64,000 nt of DNA, taken from Rhypophila decipiens. Lineage: Eukaryota; Ascomycota; Sordariomycetes; Sordariales; Naviculisporaceae. The notes beneath the pieces are model-generated. The model was given only the letters and a program-made list of their open reading frames with translations, had not been told where the DNA came from and did not search any database. Below, one piece after another: positions 33,509 to 45,659 of this stretch; position 1 is the first letter of the stretch, and every line of letters starts with the position of its first letter. The DNA is taken from the NCBI GenBank assembly GCA_033297075.1, contig MU858065.1, positions 299,360 through 363,359 on the forward strand. The letters are read 5' to 3'. The position numbers and the translations under genes were made by a program.

Positions 33509-36500
33509 AACCTTTGGGACCGAAAGAGCTGACAGTTCGAAAACATGAGCTTGAATTTTTTGCATCGAATAATATCATCGCCGGCAGCATTTTCTTGGTA
33601 TAGGGAGGGAGTTTTGCTTTGAAAGGTCTCGTCGCATGCATGGGTCAAGGCATAAACAAACAGGCGGGGCGCAGGACGGGAGGCATTGACAAACGAACAA
33701 AGCAACAAGAAATGAAAATAGATGGGACTTGTCCAGTATAGAGCGGAAACGGGGGAGCTTTTGCATCTTATAGGGACATTGGGGGGCGGAATTCTGACTT
33801 TTTTCTTTTTCATTACTCTGCATTGCAGCTAGAGCGTTATAAGGGGAGCATCATTTTGGGCATCGGTCGGGTGGCTGTTAGTGAATGATACACCATCGAG
33901 GACAAGGAACTCGAGCCCCAAATAAGAGATTGATTTCCAACACGAACTTGACGTGCCAAGTGTGAGGTAGCCAGTGGTAAGAGCAGTCCCCATATATCTC
34001 GTCCGGCTGTTCCCAAGGCGCGGATGAGGTCCACAAGAGAACGCCGGACGGAGACGGCAACACGGAGAAAGCGGCGTCAACCACCTTCCCGTGACTGTGA
34101 TCGGATGCCGAACAGCAGGAAAGAAGTGGAACTCGGACCGCACCTGGACCCGCACTCTGACACAGCGGCCGACCCAGCACGTGCTCATGTATCATTGGAG
34201 TGGAACAGCCGACATGGACAATACGTAACAGAACAATTCTCGACCCATCCCATCACTTGACAGCTGCCGAACAACTGAACCCCTCTCCATGTGAGGGACT
34301 GCCGGGAGCAAGACTGCAGCAGCTCATCTAGCAGGCTACGCTTGTGAAGTATGGTTTAATACTACGGCGTAGACTCAAGACTGCCCTGCCCAGAATTGGT
34401 CCAAATATGGGGCAAGTGCGTATTTCATCGGGGAACGACGGAGATCTTCAAGAGGGGGTTGGCTTCCCCTCTCCTTTCTGATGTAGGGAAAGTATATGGG
34501 TTGGGTAGTCTCGATCCACAACCACTTAATATGGGACGACTTGTGAAGGAAGGAGGACCACTTGACGAAGGAGTCACGGTAGGTAGAGACCACATATAGA
34601 GGAACGGGCATGTGGGAAAAGAGAAATTGGGACGGGTATGGTAGAAGTGGTGAGTGAGCCGCACTTTCCATATACAAGGGACACAACGTGGAGTCTCCTC
34701 TCTGGGACAAGGAGAATAGCTCTTTTTCCCAGATCCAGAGGGACCAGCTAAAGATCCGAATGGAATCTCAATCTGGGGAAGAATGCGGAGGGATACGACC
34801 CTTCAAACGGTTTCCCCAGACTTTTTTTTCTCGTCTTCTTGGCCATATTGATGGCTGGCATATGGCAGAAGTAAAGAGATATCCACTTTGCTGGTGTGGT
34901 ATGCCATGCCAGCGTTACAGTAAGGTACTCTAAAGAGAAGTCCCATGTTAGTTCTTGCCAGGCACAACGCGGAGTATGGAGTAAAAGAAAGCTTCTTGAC
35001 CAAAACAGCAGCAGCGGCTCGGTTTGTGACCCTCCCTCTTTCTCTACCCCAGATTTTCCTTCGCGGGGACGGGGCGACCGGGAGCCGCAAGCCGGGAGCC
35101 GGAAGGGTTCTCCACAGTGAGCGATCCGTAGCGTCCGTCGTAGCGTCTCCCAGCGTAGCGTCCAGATGGGGTCCCTAGGGGGCGGATTGCCAATCGTCGC
35201 CGCGGAAGGGTCGAGGCGATCTTTTTCGAGCGAGCTTGATGCTTGTTGATCTTTTGCCGTCTGGTGCGGAGAATGGGTCGTCGTCAATTTTATTGTCGTC
35301 ATTGCCGTTGCTCAGATGCTCCAAAGGGAGTCGGCGTCGCTCTGCGGCAGCGCAAATTGAAGGGGGGAAAATTGGATGTTTTCTCAGCTTGAGGCTCTGC
35401 CCGGTTGTGTGTTTCTGCCCCCCCGCCCTGAAGCCGCGAGCCTGGAACAAAACATCTGTGCGGCGGCGGCGAAAAAAGGGGTTGAATTCCAACCTCACCC
35501 TTCTTCCCCTCACCTGGCCCGGCCTAATTTCTCCCCATTTGTGTGCTGTGTGCAACCTCACTGGCTGGCTGGCTGGCCCAGCTGAGCAAAAGGCTGGGAG
35601 GTATTTTTAACATCTGCCATCCAACAATTCCGCTGCTTTCTTTCCTTCTTTTGTATCTTCAGGGCCTGCTACTCTAGCCCCGCACTTTTGTTTCAGAGAC
35701 CTTTCTGGATTCGGCCGTTCAGGTGCGCCACCTTGCGCGTTCTCCTCCTTTCGTGAGCCCGTGCTTGGTCGTGGTGTTTGAGGGCGAGTGCCCCTGAGGC
35801 GGAATTACGGGGAAGTCTCCAGATTTCTTGGCATCAAGCTGAGCGTAACCAGCACGTACGGATACGGCGTACGCAGTAAGAACACGGTCCGTATCCGTAA
35901 GCAGGGGGAACGTTGCGGTTTGGGGGCATAATATTGATAAGTTTGTTGGTAGTATCCAAAGTGTTGATAACTTGCTGGCTTACAATATCTTGAAATCCAG
36001 AGAGGCATTGTTGGTGGTGTTGGGGCTTAGTTATTCATCAGGCCAACGGCATATTCGATAATTTGCACGAGATGGCTCCAAGTGCGAGGCATTCGGCAAT
36101 CGCGATCATGCTAATTAAGTTCAGAGCCGGCCTGATCAATGCCTAGTCCTACTACCGAAGGAAGCGGTAGTTTCACCACTGGAGACAGTATCACCGATCG
36201 GCCGTAGTGTCTAGTAGGATCACCTTCGGATTCAACTGTGACACTGTGCCCCTTTCTCTCGCCGACGGCCCAAAGCTGACGCCGCCCTCCCTCGCAAAGC
36301 TTTGTGGTTTTCGGTGAACCGCGAATCACTCGGACCTGGGTGACGGAGAGGCACAAAATCCAGGCACTCGGACGCCATGCCTTATGGCCTGAGGCTTCAA
36401 GTTCAGTCTTATCAATAGCGGCTTTGAAGAGATGCATCATACAGCCCATCACAATGGATATCGTTGATTACTGGACGGCCATGTCTTCCAGAACCCCTTT

Positions 36501-39434
36501 GTCGTTTGAACTTCCCCTGAACATCGCCTTGGCCGTGGGGTTAGCTCGACGCGGTTCTTTGTAGCGTCTAGCTCAACCACCACCGGAAGGTCGAAGCGAT
36601 CTTTATTCAGACCTCAGAATGGCGAATCTTGGACATGATACGAAACCCCTCATGTAAGCAGCCGGCAATATTCCCCCATCAGGCATGCAGACTGACGGCT
36701 GAGTCGAGACACGAAGAAAATACGTGACCGGTCTCACTGCATCAAAGCTATTATTTGATGACTGAGATTATCTCCGTTGTACGACATTGAGCTGATTATC
36801 AAGCTCAGAAAACTGAATCATCAAGATGCTTCTCAAATTTGATGATGATACTGTAGACCCGTCTGAACTTTTTTCCAAGAGCATTTACCACGATAGCGAT
36901 AGACATATCGCATGTGTTTGAGGTTGGCGAACTGTGCCCCCAAATCCTTCCTTGACCTTCTGGAACAGGTCAAGGGTTGCAGTGTCGTGCATCGGCCTAT
37001 CGTCGCCAAAACACCGGAGCTGCCGTTTACAGACCCTGAGGGGTTTACTCCAACAATGCCTATCTGACTTTGTGGATCATCAGTGCCTCGAGGAGTCGAG
37101 ATACTCGTGATTTTCGACGCTCCGATCTTGGATCAGCCACGACCTCCCTTTCTCGGGTACATCCAAGCGATCCCGTCATCTCTGCCTTTGATAAACACAT
37201 GGTATCAAAATCTCTTTTTCATGCAAGCCGAACTTATCTCATGCAGGCGAAAGCCCGTCTGATATTCGCCCTCGATGATGGCTGCGCCGTATGCTGATGT
37301 TGAAGGTCTTTTTGTCTTTTGTGCGTTACGGGCGGGCTTACGATGGTGGTATCGGCTTACATGCGCCACACAAACCAGGAACCGCATTGAAGAAAGGAAT
37401 TCCCACGGAAACTCTATCGACCAGGATGAGTCTGGTGATGGAAAGATTATTATTCAGATGTTTGTGGGGATTCTTTCGGTAGCGAAAGGCTGTGTCGGAG
37501 AAGAACGCCTCGAGGGAAGCAGTCAACGAGATTGTTTTTTCATGTCAAGAGATCTCGCGATGCTACCGAACAACTTTATTGATCCGACATGGAGTTCTCG
37601 CCGGTGGTAATTGACTGCCTGAGGCCCTTAGCACGTATCCGTACGCGTACGAACGGGTGCCGCACGCTGTAACAATCCAGATCCAGGTCCCGTCTTGGCC
37701 CGCGGCGCTCTTATTCTCGTCAGAGTTTTGGTGTGGACAGACGGGCCGGACAAAGACGCCTTATTGACTCCCCGCATCAAGCAATTACCAAAGGGGCAAT
37801 CGATATAATAAATATTTCGTGGAAAAATCGCCGGTACCTGAGGAGTGTACCTGCTGGGTCTATGTGCTGCAACTGTGCGAGTGCACCAGTGACTAGACAG
37901 GACTCGGGAGGAGGCTCCGTCAACCTTCTAAATCTGGGGTAGTTCAGGCTAAATCTGCCAAAGTCCTCCGGATTTACCAAACATCCAGTGTGCCATGTGC
38001 TTCTGCGATAGATTACGGCTTGACCAAGACGGAGGCTGGCATAACCGAGAATAGGTGCTTGCGGTTACTGCCGCTGCCAATATCTCCAGACTGGGGGCTA
38101 GGATAGAGATTGCACCGGAGCAAGATCGATCCTTACCACGTTCTCGATTAGTATCTCGATATGAAGTCCCGGGAGGCAATACCACAGCGGCGATATTGGG
38201 CACCCGAAGAGCTGAACGGCATTCCGGTGTCAAGTCGGTCACACGGCCGTCTCGGCTCACAATGTGAACCCAAATCAATTTGCATGTCCCTGCCCTTCCG
38301 TTGGATTCTACAACAATATCCAACGTGCCTGTGATCCAAAGGGTGAAAAGGTTAATCGGGTCATCAGGAATGGGGACTTTTTGTCTCGACCCCGTCGGCA
38401 TTGCAAGGCAGCCGTAATGGTACTGTTTAAACGTTACAGTTTATGGGATTAACTCGACAATTGATACAGATTTTGGTAGCAAGATGATCAGTAAGATGGG
38501 CAGATTTCATACCTATCGTAGCAGCCGTGAACTATGTTTAGACTTAACTCCGACGTATCAAGCCTATCAACTGGGTCTCTGGGCTCCTTACTCCTGACTA
38601 AACGTAAGCACTGCCTCTCGTGGATGCGATGATGCTTGGCAAGGGATTGGAGCAGTTGATGCACGCCGCTCACCTCCCTGCAGAAGCCCGAAGTGGCAGC
38701 GGTCGTGGACGGTCCCTTTGGCTGTTGCCTCCTCTGCTGATGAACTGTGGAGTCCTGAGGCTTCACTGTCCGGCTCGAGAACGGGGTTGCGGGAAGGAGT
38801 TTGGTGGGTCGCTCCAGGTCAACCGACCCCTGAGCATTCCACCGAGTGCTCCACTACGCCCCCGGGCTGGGCTTTCTCTGGGCCTGTCGCAATTTGCAGC
38901 ACACCTCTTGCAATCCCGTCGATCCACCGGCCAATCAAATCAGATCACACGAATGGAAACCTGAGGCAGCAACCCCCTATTGAGAACAGGTGGCCCAAAG
39001 ATAAATCCAGAGTCCTCCCACCCCAATTGAGCTGACTCGTTCTTGTTTCTGCACACCACCATCAGCCCTCACAAGAAGCCACTCTGTCCTCTTCGTCAAC
39101 CACCCGCACCACGCAACCCACACACGCAACCCGCAGCCTAGTAATTGGCTTTTACCGGGATCACCTGAGTCACTGATGGCCTTGACGCTCGTTATGCACA
39201 GAACCTAAACCACTTTACCTTCTCTGACATCAACGTATTAAGGAACTGGGACGGCACCTTGATACAGTCAACCTCTCCCCTTTTTGTTTCGTGAACTGCT
39301 TTTGCTTCTCGACACTGCTTTTGTCTTGGTCATCAACTCGACAAGACAGAATCAATTCAGCACTGCATCAAACAACCAACACAAACAATCAGAAGTCCTC
39401 CTAGTGTGGTGCATTACCCCAGATTCTCGCCAAG
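33509..39434. other. 5.9-kb stretch without a supported gene; includes hac1 upstream region
   Basis: No frame with a recognisable domain and no convincing exon chain. Noted inside: GTAGCGTC repeated three times at ~35,125-35,165; (TGGC)4 near 35,561-35,577; and CT-rich promoter-like DNA at ~35,600-35,760 with no coding sequence after it. Moderate-length frames (36111-36452 minus, 37949-38401 minus) are unrecognised and lack splice-supported partners. A degraded gene or a non-coding transcript is possible. The last few hundred bases should be the hac1 promoter and leader. Confidence 0.5.
39176..39208 (+). promoter_or_regulatory. possible uORF in hac1 leader
   Basis: A 10-codon ATG frame (MALTLVMHRT, then TAA) lies 226 nt before the hac1 start. 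Upstream ORFs restrain translation of hacA/hac1 in other filamentous fungi. Whether this one is in the leader depends on the unknown transcription start. Confidence 0.35.
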
Positions 39435-41103
39435 ATGGAATCCTGGTCCACCCACACTCCCGTCTCGCTCAAGTTCGAGAACTCCCCCACCGAGTCTCTG
39501 CTTTCGACCCCCGATGAGATGTACCCATCTCTCTTCGGCAACGATCTCTCCACATCGACGATGAACCCCATGGATGTCATGACGCCGAGGTCGAGCTTCA
39601 GTGAACAGCCCGAGAGCTTTACCGACTCGAGACCGGTGTCCGAGGCCCCACAGACACCCGGAGCCAACGACGCCGATGGCAAGCCAGAGCAGAAGCCGGT
39701 CAAGAAGAGAAAGTCATGGGGTCAAGTTCTTCCAGAGCCAAAGACAAATCTGCCACCAAGGTACATGCAGCCACCAACCGTTCCAGGTCTTTCCATCATG
39801 ACTAACAAGCAACAGAAAACGTGCCAGGACAGCTGACGAAAAGGAACAACGCCGAGTCGAGCGTGTCCTCCGCAACCGTCGTGCCGCACAGTCTTCCCGT
39901 GAGCGCAAGCGCCAAGAGGTCGAGGGTCTTGAGAAGAGGAATCAGGAACTCGAGGCTGCCCTTCGCAAGACCCAGGAGCAACTGCAGATGGTGTGCAGCG
40001 AGCTTCAGAGAGTCAAGGGAGGATCCGCCATCGTCGGAATCGGATCAGGGCTTGAGACGCTGGGACAGGCCCCGGTCACCCTCTCACAGCCCCTCTTCGG
40101 CGCTCAACAACAACAGCAACATGCCCAACCCACCAACGCCATCGACGACTTCCTCAACTCCCTTCCATCAAACCAAAATACGACAGTAAACCCTGCCTCG
40201 TTATCGCCGACTCTCTCCCCCGTCCCCGAGGAGGGCGAAGATGTCGAGGCTACGGCGGCTGTGACCAGCCTGGCTGCTGCTACTGTCACCCAGATGGGTG
40301 GTGCTTCTGATGAGACACAACATCCTGCCGCGATGTTGTGCCAAGGCCTGCAGTGTCCATCAGTTCAAGCACCCCCTTCCAAGTGGCTCCTAGCATCGCA
40401 GCCCCCGTCACACCCCGCCCTAGCTCTTCTGCAGGTCCTTGTGGTCTCGACTTCAGCAATGGTTTCCATATGCCAACGTCCTTTGACGCAGATAGCTATG
40501 TCCTTGAAAGCGGGCTTCTCGCTTCCCCCAACTCCACAGATCTTGAATACGATCATCTGGCTGGTGACGACACCACAGTCTTCCCGTCCTTCCCGTCAAA
40601 CTTCGACTTCGACATCAACGACTTCATTGCCGACGAGCAGCAGCCGCAGCACCAATCCCACAGCTGCGCGGCAGCAGAGCACTCGTTCCTCGACCTTGAG
40701 ACTCAAGTCTCTTCGGAAGATTCTTACCTGCAGCCCCGACCTGGCGCGTCCCTTGATGGATGCGACGTTGGCGGCCTTGCGGTTGGCGTCCTCTGAAGCT
40801 GACACAGTCGAACAGGTTCCGAGGGAAGATGATGTTCTTGCTGCCGCGTCGCCCAAAGGTGCGACGCAGCGACAGCAGAAACGTCCATCGAAGGAAGTCT
40901 TACTCACACTCGCGTGGGTCCTCACAGTCGAACAGCGGCGGTTAGAAATCCGCAAGCAACTCTCGGGATCTGGAAAGACCAGTGTCACTCAGACAACGAC
41001 ACCAACGACATCAACATCTTTTAAAGTAGTATCCAAGAAGCGGGGTCTGGAGCAAAGTCACCAGGCTACCACCCCAAGCTCGAAGCGAAAGTGCTTCGAG
41101 TGA
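39435..41103 (+). CDS. hac1: unfolded protein response bZIP factor Hac1/HacA
   Basis: Normal intron 39761..39815 (GTACAT..CTAAC..ACAG) joins 'NLPPR|KRARTADEKEQ'. The bZIP starts at ~residue 112: basic region 'RRVERVLRNRRAAQSSRERK', then a leucine-zipper heptad region. Without Ire1 processing the frame runs to 41103 (537 aa). Removing the unconventional 23-nt intron 40328..40350 shifts frame to 'HPAVSISSSTPFQVAP...' ending at 40796 (427 aa); that tail ('DSYVLESGLLASPNSTDLEY', 'DFDINDFIADEQ', final 'GASLDGCDVGG') is the known fungal Hac1 activation region. Hac1 induces chaperone and secretory genes under ER stress. The protein made from unspliced mRNA would be longer than the induced one. Confidence 0.93.
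40328..40350 (+). other. Ire1-dependent unconventional intron of hac1 (23 nt)
   Basis: The 5' site lies in a perfect 9-bp stem (CACAACATC / GATGTTGTG, 40316-40340) with a 7-nt loop CUG|CCGC; the 3' site lies in the loop CUG|CAGU (40348-40354) on a short weak stem. Both loops fit the Ire1 consensus CNG|CNGN. Excision of 23 nt shifts to the frame that carries the conserved Hac1 C-terminus. No GT-AG signals are present, as expected for cytoplasmic Ire1/ligase splicing. Confidence 0.88.
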
Positions 41104-42051
41104 GGGCATTGTAAGGCATGAAACTGTATGAACATTTTGGGCATTTTGGGGATTGGCGTTTCAGTGGACAAGACAAAACAGTCCGGACTGGGAAGGGTGG
41201 GATTTAGCGTGCATTCTATTCTCTTTACAATTCAATTGAGCTTTTGCTCTTTTTCCATTACTTTTGATGTCCATTGTTTTGTGAATCAATGTCTTGTTGA
41301 TGTCTGAACCCTTTGCTCCCTTGTTAACTGGTGATATTCGTTGTACTCCGTACAACGGACATGACGTGATGTGATTGCTCATCCAAGTGTTTCATGTGAT
41401 GATGATATCTCGGTGGAGCAATCACAAGCTAGGTTCTCCTTGCTCAACCTAACTCAAGATTTCCACCTTTGACGTGCCCAGTCCACCGCCGTTATCCATT
41501 GTCGACTCCAATTCGATTGCGTATATGGGTGGATGCCACTTCGTATCAGGGACGATACGAAATCATCCGGATTCTGGAATAAGCCACCACGGGAAGATCC
41601 ACCACAATCTTGATCATGAGCGATATCGCCGCGTCACCTCCTAACCGTTAATTCCTGTTTGATGACGATATTGAATATGACTGATACAAGATTCTGAAGG
41701 TAAAGTGTTTGGGGTTATCTATCTGCTGGAGGTATCTAGAATATGGAAGCTGAAGATCCACTCACTCATAGGCACCAAGATACGGTAGTGAAGGTGGGAC
41801 TATTTCTGGGGAAACTCCAAGTCCACAGAGAGTTTTGAAGCCGGCATCCGGGACCCGGGACCCAGGACCCAGGGACTGTACCTACTACATAGGTACTACT
41901 CGTACGAAATGTGTAAAGTCATCATCATGTGTTTTATCAAGATTGGAGATTCAACCTTTTATTTCTTCCAGATTTGTGTGTGGTATCAGCGAGTACATAG
42001 GTAGAGACAGACCGAGCCCATCCTTGCAAGTCTCTCTGCAAGAATGATGAA
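41104..42051. other. convergent intergenic region, hac1 / MFS
   Basis: 948 bp. Contains a short imperfect tandem of GGGACCC(G/A) units at ~41,849-41,875 and otherwise 3'-flank sequence. If the induced form is used, the true hac1 coding end is at 40796 and the 3' untranslated region is longer. Confidence 0.45.
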
Positions 42052-43921
42052 TTAGAGGGTATACCGAAACAAAGGGTGTCGATGGCCTAGTCTGTGGACG
42101 TTTTCGTCGTCCAAAAGGCGGTCGTCTCGATGGCCTAGGGCTCGTTGGGTATTCTCCCATCGGAGGTAGATCATTTGGGCGAGGGTGAGGAGGAGGTTAA
42201 GGACTAGTGCGGCTAGGGACATGGAGTGGCCTAGGGTGTATTTTGGTCTGGTACTTTCGTCAATACGTATCACGAACCGCACTGCCCTTGTGCCTTTGGA
42301 AGGGCTGCCTCATTATGGAACTGGTTGGGGACAGAAGTGGAAGGAAAACTCACGCATCTCGTTGGATGTAGATGAATGTCCCGATAAAGGCTGAGCAGTT
42401 GGCTACTGAGATTACTACACCGACGCCAACTGCGCGGACGTAATGCGGTGAGAGGTTGTTGGCGACCCAGCCCTGATGTATGTTAGTCTTTCGCTTGTTC
42501 CGTGTTTGCTGCCAGTGACAGGGCAAGGCGAGGGGCGAGTGGTGGAACCAACTAACCATCAACATAGGCGAGGCTTGAAACACGCCGGCAGCAATGAGAA
42601 ACGTGCCTGCATACTTGACGGAATTTGCGTCCGACGCAAGCAGCATGATGTACCCTGCGATGCCGAGGATCGTCCCGCCCACGATGAAGAAGCCCCTGTT
42701 CTTGACCTTGTCCGAGTAGTGCGCCGTGGCGATGACCACGAGGAAGCCGGCCATGTTGGGCGGGACGGTGAAGAGCTGGGCCACGGTGGAGGTGTAGCCC
42801 ATGCCGGCGATGATGGAGGGAAGGAAGAGGGAGAAGCTCTGAAGATGTGTCAGCTACAACAAACCTGGCCAAAGAGAAAGCAAGGGATGAGAATATCTAG
42901 GCTTTGCTTACATATAAGGGAACCAACAAGAAGAACCAGATGGCCGCGCAGAACCACATCTGGGGAGCTCGCAAAGCCATACGAGCCCAACGCCAGTCAA
43001 ACTTTTCTTGGTCAACATCAATGGCGGTTGAACCGCTGGCATCGAGACGCATCCTCCGCGAGGCCCAGACTTTCTCCTCGTCTGTCAAAAATTTGGCCAT
43101 TGCAGGGGTGTCGGGCATGAAGAAGAAGCATGTGATTCCAAAGATGACGGTTATTGCTCCTTCGACTGTGCATTCAGAATGTCAGTCGTTTTTTCCTCGA
43201 AAAGAAGAAGGTGGTACCTACTGAAAAAGATCCAAGGCCACCGCTCATACCCACCATACCTGACCTGGCCCAATGCGCCCGCCAAAAGCCCTCCAAAAGC
43301 ACCACTCAACGGGGCAGCGCAATAAAACAGCCCACTGCGATATAACATCTGATGACGCCGATAAAACATGGCCAGATAGATAATCACGCCGCCCAAAATA
43401 CCACCCTCAAACATGCCCAGCAGTAATCGACACACAATCAGCCCAGCATAACTCTTGATAAAACCCATACATGTACAGACTATTCCCCAAGCAGTGATCA
43501 AAGACGGTAAAAAGATGCCCGCCCTCAACCGCTTAAGCAGCAGATTGGAGGGGACATCGACCAGGATATAAGGGATGTAAAAGACTAGCAGGGCGACGTT
43601 GAAGGACGTCCCTGTCGTGATGGAGAGGGACTCTGGTAGACCAGCGATCTTGGCGTTGCCGATGTTGGACCTGTCGATGAAGGAGAAGAGCCAGATGCCA
43701 AAGAGCCAGGGGAGGATGTGCAGGTCGAATTTGCGGTTTAGACGGCGGTCCAACTCGGTGGTTTGAGGGAGGTCGAGCTGGGAGGGGTCATCGTGGTCTG
43801 GCTTGAGGATGTTGGATTTGTAGCTTGATGAGTCAAGATCTCTGGGCTTGGGATTGGGCTTGCTGGTTTCTTCTGGTATGGTGGGTTGCTCATGGGTCTT
43901 TTTTTCTGGGGGGTCTCCCAT
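42052..43921 (-). CDS. MFS transporter, Dal5/anion:cation symporter type
   Basis: Five exons: 43222..43921, 42912..43165, 42557..42838, 42354..42472, 42052..42247, giving 516 aa. Introns use GTAGGT, GTAAGC, GTTAGT and GTGAGT donors; the last acceptor was chosen (TACCAG) to give 'IYIQRDAPKYTLGHSM'. The cytosolic N-terminus (~60 residues) leads to 'KFDLHILPWLFGIWLFSFID', 'RSNIGNAKIAGL' and the MFS loop 'LLLKRLRAG', then about 12 membrane segments. 'RDAPKY..GH' near helix 12 and the N-terminal 'DRSNIGNA' are hallmarks of the Dal5 (allantoate/nicotinate/vitamin) permease group. Plasma-membrane uptake of an organic anion is inferred; the substrate cannot be read from sequence. Start ATG 43921 is the first in-frame ATG. 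Confidence 0.88.
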
Positions 43922-45059
43922 TTTTGGCTTCGGTTTGGTTTGTTGAAGCTTGAAGGGCACAAAGTTGGTTGCTGGGGGCTTATATAAAGAAGTTTTTGTC
44001 AACAGAATTCAAGACTTCTGTGGCAGAGCTCGAGTTCCAAGTTCTCGTTGGTGTGTGCATAGGACGACGGAAAGGAAGTCTTTCAGTTAACATATGATTC
44101 CCATCATCTATACAAAGCCTTGGTGTTGAGAATCATGCGGGGTAGACAGGATCATGGACGTCAAAATTATATCCGTATTTCTAGGTGATTTGACGAATCA
44201 TGTTCGAGTTCATGGAAGATGTTATCACTTTCATGTTACAGTCTGCCCTCACTCACATGGTTCCATCGGGTGGTAGGTATAAGTGCCGATAGGAAGTGAG
44301 GGGAACGGGACGGTGATGCTCATTGGAAGGGACGAAGACGTGAACTCTTGGGTGGCCATTGACCAAGCACTATTGACGTTAAATGTGACCCTGGCAGTCC
44401 CAAGTTATGCTTTTCAGAGAGACCTGAGTTGCGGTTAGTAAGTTCTGTTGATCTGTGAACTAGAAGACAGGTTGCCCTGAACTAATTCGAAGACTGGGAT
44501 GTGAAACATTGAAGAGCTCTCAATGCATATATGGGCTATTTCTAACCCCAGTTCTCAATCCGGTTAGTTGCGCGGAAGCCACATACACAGATCGGAAGAT
44601 TGTCATTCAGAGTCGGGCAGGTCGAGCACTTCGTGACTTTACGAGGCCGTATGAGAGGTCCATACAGGTCGCTGTAGCTCGTACCCAGCCCTCCAAGACC
44701 TGGGACGCCCTTCCTTTCCTCTGTTCTATATAATATATCCCGAGTCATATTAGCTCACCGATGTGCTGCAAAAATGGTGTGTGAAAGGTTGAACTAGCAA
44801 TATGATCTTGTTGTTCTGAATCGTTGCCCAGTGAACGGCGGTATTACTGGGTGAGTAAACAAGACACCATCTTACTATCCCAGGAGAAACCGAGGTTATG
44901 GGCCGGAGTGACGCATTCTATTCCAAGGTCATCTCTGTCTAAAAAGCAGCGTGACCCTGCTCTTAATCAGAATTACCTCCTCAGCGCCACTTCTCATCTG
45001 ATATTCAACAACATTTCTCCTTCGCTAGTTTTCCATATAATTCGTAGGTAGTGCTTCTT

Positions 45060-45175
45060 ATATATATATATAGGTGGAAAAATAGAGTATAATTTTAGAT
45101 ATAGTCTTTTCAGGCACTGTGACGAATCCACTAGTCTAGAACCCTACCACTAGGCTACGGACCCCCTTTCTTCAA
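45060..45175 (-). repeat. possible tRNA-derived (SINE-like) remnant
   Basis: Read on the minus strand from ~45,175 it gives GGGGGTCCG-TAGCCTAGTGG-TAGGG, where TAGCCTAGTGG matches the Pol III A-box/D-arm consensus, followed by a poor B-box candidate (GGATTCGTCAC) and an AT-rich tail. It does not fold into a full tRNA that I can support. Low confidence. Confidence 0.3.
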
Positions 45176-45186
45176 AAGGATGTAGA

Positions 45187-45213
45187 ATTTCAAGTCGAAC
45201 GCCGACTTGAAAT
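45187..45213. repeat. perfect 11-bp inverted repeat (hairpin)
   Basis: ATTTCAAGTCG, five-nt loop AACGC, CGACTTGAAAT. Lies in the AT-rich segment next to the tRNA-like stretch. May be part of a decayed element. Confidence 0.6.
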
Positions 45214-45480
45214 CAAGGGTTATATACATATCGTGACAGGCACTTAGAACCTTTGCCTTTATAATTCGATGGGAGTCTTCTCGGTGTTTTTTCAGAATTG
45301 TAACAACAGGATTTAAGATACTATTCAGTTTCTTCTTCATAGTCTTATAGGAGTCTTCTTATCTTTTATTCAGTATTCTGACTATAGGAGTTTTATACCC
45401 TACTTCTATACCTACTAGGTTTTCATCTGACTCTTGCTACTTCAAGTTTCCAATCCCTTCCTCCTGATTCCCTAGTGACG

Positions 45481-45609
45481 ATGAGATCAAATCCAGTCGG
45501 ACCACCTGACCCTACAGACGAGGGGCTCGAGCTTCTGACAACCACCATTCTGAGAATGTCTCCAGCGACAGTGACTCCAATCGCTTTCACCTGCGCGCAC
45601 AGAATCTGA
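45481..45609 (+). promoter_or_regulatory. possible uORF before F-box gene
   Basis: A 42-codon ATG frame (begins MRSNPVGPPDPTDEGLELL) ends 50 nt before the F-box start codon. It would delay initiation at the main ATG if transcribed in the same leader; no conservation evidence. Confidence 0.2.
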
Positions 45610-45659
45610 AATCAAAATTTCCAGTCTTGTCACCAACAACCACTCACCACCAAAGCGCA

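Larger units (their letters stand above)
43922..45659. other. divergent intergenic region with AT-rich, repeat-like segment
   Basis: 1.7 kb between the MFS and F-box start codons. From ~45,040 to 45,470 the base composition is clearly richer in A/T than the neighbouring genes, with a TATATATA tract, a tRNA-like segment and a perfect hairpin (listed separately). Such contrast suggests a decayed, perhaps RIP-affected, mobile element. Confidence 0.4.

Noticed and set aside
34748..35302. 184-aa minus-strand frame
   Set aside because: Composition like translated non-coding DNA; no domain seen.
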